A stretch of 64,000 nucleotides of DNA from Paenibacillus solanacearum. Its GTDB lineage: Bacteria; Bacillota; Bacilli; Paenibacillales; NBRC-103111. The stretch is taken from assembly GCF_910593845.1 (NCBI RefSeq), contig NZ_CAJVAS010000008.1, forward strand, positions 154,671-218,670, given 5' to 3'. The notes under the pieces were generated by a model. It did no database searches and was not told the DNA's origin. It worked only from the letters and a program-made list of their open reading frames with translations. The position numbers were made by a program, and so were the translations under genes. This document shows positions 43,233-51,739 of this stretch, one piece after another; position 1 is the stretch's first letter; the number at the start of each line of letters is the position of its first letter.

Positions 43233-46200
43233 ATGTTAAACAAGTCTTTCTTATTGCTGTGCATCTCAATCCTATTTGTCTTAGGAGCAGGCGGCTTCGG
43301 GATGATTTCCAATGTGAAGGAGTCGAAGGCGGAGTCCGTCGCCCCCAACATGGTGGTCAACGGCGGATTCGAGGCCTACAAGTCCACATCGTCTGACGGC
43401 TGGACTGAACGGCGGCCGGACGGCTGGAAAGTCGTAAACTTGACCGGGGTCGCAAAAGCGACGGTGGACCTCGATGCGCAGCATGACGGGACGGCGGCAT
43501 TACAGCTGCAAGGGGGTCCGAAGCCGACACGGTCGGCGGTATCTCAAAATGTAAGCGTTCGCGAAAATCAGTTTTACGAAGCATCGGCCTGGGTCAAGAC
43601 GGATCAGCTTGTGTCGAACGACGCCGGGGCCACGTTCCGACTGCAGTTTTATAACGCTGCGAACGCCAACATGAATAAGCATATTACATTCGGTTCCGTG
43701 AAAGGAACGGAAGATTGGACGCTCGTAACCCACAGGTTCCAGGCGCCGGCCGGTGCCACCAAGATGCTCTTCGAGATTTTTATCTGGAACGGTACAGGCA
43801 CGGTCTGGTTCGACGGGGTGGCGCTTCGGAAGGTTACTCCGGTTGCGGATATTGTCCTGGACCGCAGAACTGCGGCTTTGCGACTCGGGGAGCAGCTGGC
43901 AGCAGGCGCAACGGTACTTCCGGAGCAAGCCGGAAATAAGCGGCTGACCTGGATCTCGTCGGACCCGGGCGTTGCCCAAGTCCAAGAAGGGATGGTGACC
44001 GGAGTCGGGATAGGATCGGCGCGCATCACGGTTCAATCCGTCGATAGCGGCGTCAAAACCGAGATGGCTGTCGAAGTAAGCGCTGGCGGCGGATATTTGA
44101 AAGCCGACGACGATACACACAGGGTGAAAGAAGACCAGCAGGTTAACGGAGCGATGGCCACAAGGGACGCCGAAGGGAATACGCTTTCCTATGCCGTACT
44201 CGATTTTCCCCGCAATGGCGCCAGTCGGCTCGATCCCGCCGGCACCTGGACGTATACCCCGAATGCGGATTTTGCCGGAACTGACAAATTTATCGCAGTC
44301 GTCACGAATGGGAAGGGAGGCATTGCCTCATCGGAGATTTCAATCGATATCGTCCCGGAAAATGATGCTCCGATGGCGGAACATGAGCAGAAACAGACGC
44401 TGAAGAACACCGCGTTGAAAGCGAAAATATCAAGTTACGATGTTGACGGGGACATGATGACTTATTCCGTTTTGCTGCGGCCCTCTCATGGCACTGTCGC
44501 TTTGGGGGCGAACGGCGATTGGACATACGTTCCGGAAACCGATTATCTCGGAGCGGATAGGTTCACACTCTCTGTACAAGATGGCAATGGGGGAAATACG
44601 GAGGCCGAGGTTAGTCTGCTCGTTGCCCCGCCCCGCACAGAGGTGATCGCGAAGCTGAAAGAGACTTCCGCAGAGCAGCAGCATCCTCGACTCATGGCAA
44701 CAGCGGATGATTTCACTCGAATAAAAGAAGGAATCCAATCCGATGCGAACATGAAGAAATGGTACAACAACTTGGTCGCCGAGGCAGATGCGATCCTGCC
44801 TCAGCCGGTATCCAAATACGAGCTTCCGGACGGACGCCGTCTGCTCGATACGTCCCGGCGGGTATTATCGCGTGTACGGACACTTGCCATGACGTACCAG
44901 ATTAGCGGGGATGAAAAGTATGCCGAACGAGCCTGGAAAGAACTGGAGGCGGCAGAGGGTTTCAAGGATTGGAATCCAAGCCACTTTCTTGACACGGCGG
45001 AAATGACCCATGCCTTTGCGATCGGGTATGACTGGCTTTACCATTATTGGATTCCGGAGCGGAAAGAGCTGCTCCGCACGGCGATTGCAGACAAAGGATT
45101 GAAGCAGGCTCTGGGCGAGTACCGCAAGCAGTCCGACTGGTCAAAGGCAACCCATAATTGGAACTCGGTATGCAATGGAGGCATTGGAATGGGAGCGCTT
45201 GCCATCGCTGATGAGAATCCGGAGCTGGAAGCGCTTGCCGGCGAAATTCTCGAAGGCGCCATCCAATCGCTGCCAACGATGATCGCCGAATATGCACCGG
45301 ATGGCGCCTGGGGCGAAGGGCCGGGATACTGGGAATACGGAACCCAATACGCCGTTTACTTTGTGGAATCGCTGCACAAAACGTTGGGAACGGATTACGG
45401 CATTACCGATATGAAGGGTTTCTCGAATGCGTTTCGTTTCTTAATTCAAATCAACGGTCCGAAAGGAACCTTCAATTTTGCAGATGGAGGAGCCGGTAAA
45501 ATCAATTCTCCGCTAGCGCTTTGGTTCACACACCGATTCGGCCAACAGGATGCAATCTGGTACCATCAAAATTCGTATAACGCAGATCGGGGCGGTTTGT
45601 TCGACTTGCTCTGGTACCGTCCGGATACGTATGCCAGCTCAACGGATGCGCCATCCAGGGACGCATATTTCCGCCATGTCGAGAATGCAGCCATGCGCAG
45701 CGCCTGGAATCAGGACAATGCCGCTTTCGCTGCGTTCAAGGCCGGAGATAACAGCGTAAACCATGGACATCTCGACATCGGTACGTTCGTTTACGATGCG
45801 CTGGGAGTCAGGTGGGTGCATGATCTTGGGGCCGATAATTACAACCTGCCCGATTATTTCCAAAAAAATCGATGGCAGTACTATCGCACTCGTGCGGAAG
45901 GGCACAACACTCTTGTGATCAACCCCGGTGCGGGGGCCGATCAGAATCTGGAGGCGAAGGCTGCGATCGTGAAGTTCGATTCGAACGCCGATGGAGCTAT
46001 GGCCATCGGGGATTTGACCCCGGCATATAAACAAGATGCTCTTTCCGTCAAACGCGGAATGATGATGTTCGATTCCCGGCGGCAACTGCTCATTCAAGAT
46101 GAGCTTCATTTAAGGAAGCCGTCCGAGGTTTGGTGGTTTATGCATACACAGGCTCAAATCGATGTTCGTCCAGACGGCAAAAGCGCGATTCTCAGCCAGG

Positions 46201-46451
46201 CGGGCAAGCGGGTCATGGTTCAATTGTTGGGTGAGACCAGCGCATCGTTTTCCGTTAGGAGCGCAGAGCCGCTTCCGACATCGCCGGCACCGAAACAAGG
46301 TGCGAATGACCGCTATAAGAAGTTAACCATTCATTTGAGCGGAGTGGAAACGGCAGTTCTGTCCGTTCGGTTCGTACCGCTCGCAGACGAGAGCGCGGAG
46401 CTCGTCGAGCCCAGGGTGACACCGCTCGATCAATGGACATTGCCGGAATAA
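43233..46451 (+). CDS. Large secreted heparinase II/III-type polysaccharide lyase
   Basis: This 1072-residue secreted protein has a signal peptide (SFLLLCISILFVLGAGGFGM). A carbohydrate-binding-like module follows (about 35-195, NGGFEAYKST to FDGVALRKV), then a Big_2-like domain (about 200-285). Two cadherin-like repeats come next (DEDQ-type start near 295, each ending in WTYTPNADFAGTDKF / WTYVPETDYLGADRF). The last half is an alpha/alpha toroid plus beta-sandwich of the heparinase II/III type, with WNSVCNGGIGMGALAIADE and the C-terminal motif NHGHLDIGTFVYDALG. AAAGGAGGT precedes ATG 43233. It likely cleaves an acidic polysaccharide by beta-elimination. First gene of a three-gene operon. Confidence 0.88.
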   Translation: MLNKSFLLLCISILFVLGAGGFGMISNVKESKAESVAPNMVVNGGFEAYKSTSSDGWTERRPDGWKVVNLTGVAKATVDLDAQHDGTAALQLQGGPKPTRSAVSQNVSVRENQFYEASAWVKTDQLVSNDAGATFRLQFYNAANANMNKHITFGSVKGTEDWTLVTHRFQAPAGATKMLFEIFIWNGTGTVWFDGVALRKVTPVADIVLDRRTAALRLGEQLAAGATVLPEQAGNKRLTWISSDPGVAQVQEGMVTGVGIGSARITVQSVDSGVKTEMAVEVSAGGGYLKADDDTHRVKEDQQVNGAMATRDAEGNTLSYAVLDFPRNGASRLDPAGTWTYTPNADFAGTDKFIAVVTNGKGGIASSEISIDIVPENDAPMAEHEQKQTLKNTALKAKISSYDVDGDMMTYSVLLRPSHGTVALGANGDWTYVPETDYLGADRFTLSVQDGNGGNTEAEVSLLVAPPRTEVIAKLKETSAEQQHPRLMATADDFTRIKEGIQSDANMKKWYNNLVAEADAILPQPVSKYELPDGRRLLDTSRRVLSRVRTLAMTYQISGDEKYAERAWKELEAAEGFKDWNPSHFLDTAEMTHAFAIGYDWLYHYWIPERKELLRTAIADKGLKQALGEYRKQSDWSKATHNWNSVCNGGIGMGALAIADENPELEALAGEILEGAIQSLPTMIAEYAPDGAWGEGPGYWEYGTQYAVYFVESLHKTLGTDYGITDMKGFSNAFRFLIQINGPKGTFNFADGGAGKINSPLALWFTHRFGQQDAIWYHQNSYNADRGGLFDLLWYRPDTYASSTDAPSRDAYFRHVENAAMRSAWNQDNAAFAAFKAGDNSVNHGHLDIGTFVYDALGVRWVHDLGADNYNLPDYFQKNRWQYYRTRAEGHNTLVINPGAGADQNLEAKAAIVKFDSNADGAMAIGDLTPAYKQDALSVKRGMMMFDSRRQLLIQDELHLRKPSEVWWFMHTQAQIDVRPDGKSAILSQAGKRVMVQLLGETSASFSVRSAEPLPTSPAPKQGANDRYKKLTIHLSGVETAVLSVRFVPLADESAELVEPRVTPLDQWTLPE

Positions 46452-46529
46452 TCGGCAAGCGGAAGAAGAGGCGAGCAAGGAAATCGAAGCATGGAAAAAA
46501 GTATAGTAACGAAAGGAGATGAAACAGCG

Positions 46530-47846
46530 ATGAAGCAGCACATAGAAGGATTCAAACCCGGCATTCTACTTCTCGCGATTACCGCAGCCTCGGGCTTGCT
46601 GCTGAGTTCTTGCGCCCGGACGGAGCCAGGGACCGAGCAAGGAAGCACGGCGCAGCAGACGGCAAAAAAACCGTTCGAGCTCGTCATTTATCAAACCAAC
46701 AGCGACTTCACCGAAGAGCAGCTGATGGAGATTTACGGAAATAAAATCAAGGCGAGATTTCCGCATATTACGCCCAAATTTCTCATGCTCACGAAAGATA
46801 AAGGGACGGAGCTGCCCAATCTGATCGCTTCGGGGCAACGGATCGATCTGATTTATACCTCCATTGGCGCGACGTATTCCAGCCTGATTGACAATCAGTA
46901 TCAGTACGATATAACCCCATTGATCAAGCAAAATAACTTCGACTTGAGCCGGATCGAGCCTTCGACCATCGACATTTTAAAGCAAATCGGCAATGGTCAA
47001 ATGTACGGCTTGCCGGTGGTGAATCAGTCGCTTACGCTATATTACAATAAAGATATTTTCGACAGATTCGGTATCGGCTATTTGAAAGATGGCATGTCTT
47101 GGGATGAAATATACGAAGTAGCCAAAAAACTGACCCGAACGGAGGGCGGGGTCAAATATAAAGGGTTGATGTATTCGTTTGGGCATGTAGCAAGGCTCAA
47201 TCCATACGGTCAACCTTACATCGATCCGAAATCGATGAAGCCGTTGTTTGACAGCGATAAGTTCAAGTCGATGATCACGACGCTTTCCCGCAATTACACC
47301 ATACCGGGCAATGACTCGAGCGGCAACGCAACGAATTTGTTCCGAAGCGACCGGACGCTCGCGATGTATGCGATGCTGACAGGGCATGGTTTGCTCTTGC
47401 CTACGGATCTGAATTGGGACATCGTATCGTTCCCTTATTTCAGCGACGCCAAAGACATGGGGCCGCAAAGCTATCCGAACTATTTCTATATAACTAAAGT
47501 AAACGAGCATAAACAGGATTCCTTTGAGGTCATTGCTTACTTGACTTCGGACGAGATGCAGTCGCACCTGTCGAAGAAAGGGTTCGAAACGATATTGAAA
47601 AACCCCGATATTCGCAAAATGTACGGGCAAGACCTGGCGCATTATAAAAATAAAAACGTCTCGGCGCTATTCCCCGAAAAGTATGCGCCTTCCATATGGA
47701 CGGAGTATAACGGTCTTGTCGAGAAAAGGTTGATCAGCGCTCACGACACCGTTGCCAAAGGGAAGAAAGACGTGAATACCGCATTGAGAACCGCAGTGGA
47801 GCAAGCGAGTGCAGACATTGAAACGGCGGTCAAATCCAAGAAATAG
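46530..47846 (+). CDS. ABC-type sugar solute-binding lipoprotein (SBP 5)
   Basis: This 438-residue lipoprotein has signal GILLLAITAASGLLLSSC. It contains LTLYYNKDIFDRFGIGYLKD, GMSWDEIYEVAKKLTRTEGG and C-terminal KKDVNTALRTAVEQASADI. ATG 46530 was chosen since AAAGGAGAT (46512-46520) lies 9 nt upstream; an in-frame ATG at 46491 precedes that site. It follows the lyase by 78 nt and precedes the GH43-like gene by 34 nt, so it is the middle gene of the operon and plausibly binds a product of the lyase. Confidence 0.9.
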   Translation: MKQHIEGFKPGILLLAITAASGLLLSSCARTEPGTEQGSTAQQTAKKPFELVIYQTNSDFTEEQLMEIYGNKIKARFPHITPKFLMLTKDKGTELPNLIASGQRIDLIYTSIGATYSSLIDNQYQYDITPLIKQNNFDLSRIEPSTIDILKQIGNGQMYGLPVVNQSLTLYYNKDIFDRFGIGYLKDGMSWDEIYEVAKKLTRTEGGVKYKGLMYSFGHVARLNPYGQPYIDPKSMKPLFDSDKFKSMITTLSRNYTIPGNDSSGNATNLFRSDRTLAMYAMLTGHGLLLPTDLNWDIVSFPYFSDAKDMGPQSYPNYFYITKVNEHKQDSFEVIAYLTSDEMQSHLSKKGFETILKNPDIRKMYGQDLAHYKNKNVSALFPEKYAPSIWTEYNGLVEKRLISAHDTVAKGKKDVNTALRTAVEQASADIETAVKSKK

Positions 47847-47880
47847 TCCCGTATTATACGAGATAAGGTGGAGAGAAGCG

Positions 47881-48792
47881 ATGACGATGTATTTTGCAGA
47901 TACGACCAAGGGACGGCCTTATTCCAAAGACCCGGCTGTCGTCAAGTTTAAAGGAACTTATTACATGTACTATTCCGTTCACACGCCGATCGAAGGAAAA
48001 GCCGGCGGCATATGGGGGATCGGCATCGCCATAAGCGATGACATGGATGAATGGAGAGTAGCGGGGGAAATACACCGCGAGCATGAATACGAAGCCAATG
48101 GCTTCTGCGCACCTGGAGCGATCGTCAAGGACGGGCAAATTCATCTCTTTTATCAAACCTATGGCAACGGCGCTAAAGATGCGATTTGCCACGCGGTATC
48201 GGAAGATGGATTGCATTTTCGCAGAAACGATTCGAACCCGATCTTTTCCCCAACCGGGGAGTGGAATAACGGAAGGGCGATCGATGCGGATGTGATCCGA
48301 TTCCATGATCAATATTATTTATACTTTGCGACACGGGACCCTAAAGGGGAAATTCAAATGCTTGGCGTCGCGGTTACGGGAGCAGACTCGGATTTCGGCC
48401 GGGACAGCTGGGTGCAGGCGTGCGCGGAATCCATCTTGAAGCCGGAGCTCTCATGGGAAGGAAAGTGCATCGAAGCGGCGGCCGCTTGTGTAAAAGATCA
48501 GAAGGTCTTCATGTTCTATGCAGGCAATTACAATAACATGCCGCAGCAGATCGGCTGCGCGGTGAGTGAGGACGGCATTCATTTTCGAAGATTGAGCGAT
48601 ATGCCTTTCTTACCGAACGGTGACCCCGGGGAGTGGAATGCAAGCGAATCCGGCCATCCGTTTCTATTTCAAGACGAGGATGACCGAACGTATTTATTTT
48701 ATCAAGGAAATAATGATCATGGGAAAACATGGTACATATCGAAGGTAGAAATCGGTTGGCAGCAAGGAAGGCCGCTAATGATTAGGGAATAA
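47881..48792 (+). CDS. GH43/GH130-like glycoside hydrolase
   Basis: This 303-residue intracellular five-bladed propeller enzyme shows possible catalytic acids in the usual order. The base Asp is in KDPAVVKFKGTYYMYYSV, an Asp modulator in IDADVIRFHDQYYLYFAT and a Glu in CIEAAAACVKDQKVFMFYAG. SEDGLHFRRNDSNPI and SEDGIHFRRLSDMPF are repeat blades. ATG 47881 follows AAGGTGGAG by about 7 nt. It is the last gene of the lyase operon and could release terminal residues from oligosaccharides brought in with SBP 5. Family-level specificity (GH43 versus GH130) is uncertain. Confidence 0.8.
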   Translation: MTMYFADTTKGRPYSKDPAVVKFKGTYYMYYSVHTPIEGKAGGIWGIGIAISDDMDEWRVAGEIHREHEYEANGFCAPGAIVKDGQIHLFYQTYGNGAKDAICHAVSEDGLHFRRNDSNPIFSPTGEWNNGRAIDADVIRFHDQYYLYFATRDPKGEIQMLGVAVTGADSDFGRDSWVQACAESILKPELSWEGKCIEAAAACVKDQKVFMFYAGNYNNMPQQIGCAVSEDGIHFRRLSDMPFLPNGDPGEWNASESGHPFLFQDEDDRTYLFYQGNNDHGKTWYISKVEIGWQQGRPLMIRE

Positions 48793-48835
48793 TCATGGAC
48801 ACGCCGACTTCAGAGCAGTGTATGTCGGCTGCGTA

Positions 48836-49738
48836 CTAGGCGTACGTCATCGTCACGCGAATATCCTGGTTGTAATTGCCGAAATCTTTGCCGAAGATGT
48901 TGATCCCACCGCAGTGAACGGCGTCTTCATGCACGGCGATTTTCAAAAACAGTTCTTTGCCGGGAGCGACATTCAAATCGTTAATTGTGACTTGCGACAT
49001 GACGTCGCCGTCGATGACCGTCATCTGCTTCTTGACGGTGATCGTCTTTAATTGACCGTGCTGGGTGTTGTAGTAAGTCCACCACGGCGGATTGTAAATG
49101 CCCGGGGGACCTCCGAAATCTCCCGGGCATGTCCATGTGCCGAGACGAATATCGTTAATATAGAAAGTAATGTCGGACGGCCATTGTTCGTTATGACGAT
49201 GGGCCTCGGAACATATTTCCAAAGAAATTTCCAGACTCGTTAGCGTTTGATCATTTTGCAAAAAATTAGGGATGCGGTACGTAACGTAGCCGGAACCAAA
49301 CCAAATAATGCTGGCGTGAACATGCTCAGGATCGGCAAAATAGCGCGGATCGTTGACCACCCCGATCTGTTTTGCGCTGGAGGCCAGTCCGCAGGTCGGC
49401 TTCACCTCGTACGATATATACTGACCGACTGGGATCGACGCAGCGATTTCGTTGGGACCTCGCCCTTTGCCCCTGAATTGCAGATGTACTTGATCCAGCA
49501 GCAGGGAGCACATTTTTTGTGTGCCTCGACTGGCGGTCAAGCTTTTGCTGGAAATGATTCCGGCCTGCTCCAGCAGCTGGGCATGCCTGGTGACGATCGC
49601 CGATGATATGTCCAGCTTCTCGGCAAGCTCTTTGATGTTCATCGGCTGCTCATTCAACAGCTCGATCATCTTAATGCGAGTTTCCGAAGATAGCGCTTCG
49701 AAAAATCGAATGTTTTTGCTGGAAACTTCAATATTCAT
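48836..49738 (-). CDS. ArsR-type regulator with large C-terminal domain
   Basis: This 300-residue protein has an N-terminal winged helix (about 1-80) with FFEALSSETRIKMIELLNEQ, then NIKELAEKLDISSAIVTRHA, a standard ArsR recognition region. ArsR proteins are usually about 100 residues. Here about 200 extra residues follow, with beta-rich sequence such as GQYISYEVKPTCGLASSAKQ and WPSDITFYINDIRLGTW, suggesting a jelly-roll sensory domain. No metal-binding cysteine cluster is seen. It is convergent with the lyase operon. TAACT-AATA-AGTTA lies 35 bp upstream of its ATG, likely an autoregulatory operator. Confidence 0.8.
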   Translation of the reverse strand: MNIEVSSKNIRFFEALSSETRIKMIELLNEQPMNIKELAEKLDISSAIVTRHAQLLEQAGIISSKSLTASRGTQKMCSLLLDQVHLQFRGKGRGPNEIAASIPVGQYISYEVKPTCGLASSAKQIGVVNDPRYFADPEHVHASIIWFGSGYVTYRIPNFLQNDQTLTSLEISLEICSEAHRHNEQWPSDITFYINDIRLGTWTCPGDFGGPPGIYNPPWWTYYNTQHGQLKTITVKKQMTVIDGDVMSQVTINDLNVAPGKELFLKIAVHEDAVHCGGINIFGKDFGNYNQDIRVTMTYA

Positions 49739-49772
49739 TATGTCCTCCGGTTGCGGTTTAATCTTAAGTATA

Positions 49773-49786
49773 TAACTAATAAGTTA
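49773..49786 (-). promoter_or_regulatory. Palindrome upstream of ArsR-type gene
   Basis: TAACT-AATA-AGTTA is a perfect inverted repeat located 35 bp before the start. A similar sequence (11 of 14) lies at 43156-43169. Confidence 0.45.
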
Positions 49787-49829
49787 AACACACAACCGAA
49801 TGGATAATCGAATGATGCGAACTGATGCG

Positions 49830-50447
49830 CTATGTGCTGCAGATTTGTTGGGATTTACCGGAAAGAAGCTGATTGTCTTCATTCATTGATGCATGCAGTC
49901 CATACGCGTCGAAGGACCGAATCGATTGCAAATCGCTGGGATACGCGTAAGTGGACATCCAGTACGCCGAGGTAGAAGCTTGTGCGGTTTGGCTTTGACG
50001 TGGTGCCGAAATTTCAGTTAACTCAATGGCAATCCGGTACATCCCTTGTTTCATCTCAAGGGATTCATGGATGGATTCCAATAAACTGATCAGTGAATAG
50101 GAACCGCGCGCATTCAACGACCAGCTATGAATCAATCCGGCAGCATGACTGTACGTATTCGTGCGCCGCATCATATCCAACAGCTTTTCATACAAAGAAT
50201 CAGAGGGCATACCCGCTCGATGCGAGAGGGGGATTGGCGTCTTTGTTTTATTGGCGAGCCGTTTTTTCTTTCGCTGGATTTCCTGCAAGCTCACTCCCCA
50301 ATGTTTGATATACCGGTAATACGTTGCTCTGCTGATGGCCCACTGGCCGCATAAATCATCTAACGCGTAGAAAGACAGCAAATACGCCAGAATATCGCTC
50401 TTTTCTTCGCTGCTTAATTTTTCGATCAGTTCCATTCCCGGTATCAT
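49830..50447 (-). CDS. Orphan HTH-containing protein, 205 aa
   Basis: The N-terminal part contains LSSEEKSDILAYLLSFYALD followed by DLCGQWAISRATYYRYIKHW, an evident helix-turn-helix. The rest is mostly helical, then a Ser/Thr/Gln-rich tail without known features. GAGGGGGG lies about 7 nt before ATG 50447. No signal peptide or membrane segment. I do not recognise the family. It is divergent from the AraC gene at 50600, sharing a promoter region with TTGCGC-N16-TATAAT for the latter. It may be a DNA-binding regulator; no ligand domain is recognisable. Confidence 0.7.
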   Translation of the reverse strand: MIPGMELIEKLSSEEKSDILAYLLSFYALDDLCGQWAISRATYYRYIKHWGVSLQEIQRKKKRLANKTKTPIPLSHRAGMPSDSLYEKLLDMMRRTNTYSHAAGLIHSWSLNARGSYSLISLLESIHESLEMKQGMYRIAIELTEISAPRQSQTAQASTSAYWMSTYAYPSDLQSIRSFDAYGLHASMNEDNQLLSGKSQQICST

Positions 50448-50538
50448 ATTGTGCCCCCCTCTGACTCCTATGTCTTCACAACTACAGGTTCCATATCATT
50501 GTAATTCATGAATTACGCTAAAAGTATCAACCAGGTTG

Positions 50539-50566
50539 TTGCGCTATTGCACTGTATTGCTATAAT
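50539..50566 (+). promoter_or_regulatory. Sigma-A-like promoter of AraC gene
   Basis: TTGCGC (50539-50544), 16-bp spacer, TATAAT (50561-50566), 33 bp before the GTG start. Confidence 0.55.
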
Positions 50567-50599
50567 TAGTACAAATGGGCCAAGAAGGAATGAGATGAT

Positions 50600-51454
50600 G
50601 TGTCTTTCTCGGACGATTTATTACGAAACAGGCAATTTCGCTATAAGTATAGGCATTTGACCAAGGAAGCATTTAAAGATACGTATCATTATCATCGAGG
50701 GATCGAATTATTGTTCATCCATCAAGGAAACGGACATCTCATCTTAAATCGGAAGATGTACTCGCTGCAATCCGGCAGCATCGTTTTCTTTCAACCGTTT
50801 CAGCTGCACCGTGTCCACTTTGATGTGAGCGAACAAAGCCCTTACGAACGGTCGGTGCTGATCTTCGAACCTACATCCTTTGTTCCATATATTAAAATGT
50901 TCTCGCGGATTCATCGTTTCTTCGAGCATATGTGGAAGGACGAGCTGCACCATCAGGTACTGCATATGGATCGGAACAGCGCCTATATCTTGGCCTTACT
51001 CGAACGGTTTCATCACATGTTCCCCGGCCGGGGCGGACACGACCATGTTGAAGAAGCGGCGCCGCTTCTCCTGAACATGCTCGACTACCTGCATTCGCTT
51101 CATGAAGGCAGCGTAGGGATGCCGCGGAAGGAAGGACATGTTGAGAAAGTGCTGCAATGGGTTGAAGAGCATTACGCCAAACCGTTTCACCTGAACCTAC
51201 TGGCGCAGGAGCTTCACCTCTCCAAGCATCATATCTCGCATCTTTTTCGACAAAAGACCGGGAGCAGCATTACCGATTATTTAATTGCGCGGAGAATCAG
51301 GCAAGCGTGTTGGTTGTTAGAGAACGATACGATGTCATTAGAACAAACCGGTTCGCAAGTCGGCATTCCGAATTATCCGTATTTTTGCCGTATATTCAAG
51401 AAGCTTACAGGGTTCACACCGAATGAGTACCGTAAAAATGCCCGTATGAAATAA
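50600..51454 (+). CDS. AraC-family transcriptional regulator
   Basis: This 284-residue protein has the cupin half YHYHRGIELLFIHQGNGHLI with the H-x-H...E pattern, and GSIVFFQPFQLHRVHF. The C-terminal half has FHLNLLAQELHLSKHHISHL and LEQTGSQVGIPNYPYFCRIF, ending FTPNEYRKNARMK. GTG 50600 is used, with AAGGA about 10 nt upstream. It precedes the GH95 gene by 285 bp on the same strand, with a hairpin between, so it may activate the GH95-GH106 group. Confidence 0.88.
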   Translation: MSFSDDLLRNRQFRYKYRHLTKEAFKDTYHYHRGIELLFIHQGNGHLILNRKMYSLQSGSIVFFQPFQLHRVHFDVSEQSPYERSVLIFEPTSFVPYIKMFSRIHRFFEHMWKDELHHQVLHMDRNSAYILALLERFHHMFPGRGGHDHVEEAAPLLLNMLDYLHSLHEGSVGMPRKEGHVEKVLQWVEEHYAKPFHLNLLAQELHLSKHHISHLFRQKTGSSITDYLIARRIRQACWLLENDTMSLEQTGSQVGIPNYPYFCRIFKKLTGFTPNEYRKNARMK

Positions 51455-51460
51455 GTGATA

Positions 51461-51491
51461 AGGAGCAGTAACCGCGATGCGGTCTGCTCCT
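51461..51491 (+). terminator. Hairpin after AraC gene
   Basis: AGGAGCAG (51461-51468) pairs with CTGCTCCT (51484-51491), with an inner ACCGC/GCGGT stem; no long T run. Confidence 0.65.
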
Positions 51492-51739
51492 ATTTGCGTT
51501 TCGGCTCGACGATGCTCGGATGCGGCCGGATTCGATGTGATTATGGGCAAGTAGTTTCAAATATTGATATGGTTCAAAATGTTACGATTGATTCGGCCTA
51601 TCGCGAAAGCTTACTGTAAAGATGAATAGAACGGATTGGACAATAAGACAAATGCGTCGAACATTGTGCAAAGACACGGTACCCGGAGACGGATAAAATA
51701 GAGATTGAAAGCAAGTTCAGTCGAGGAGGGCCGCGTGGC

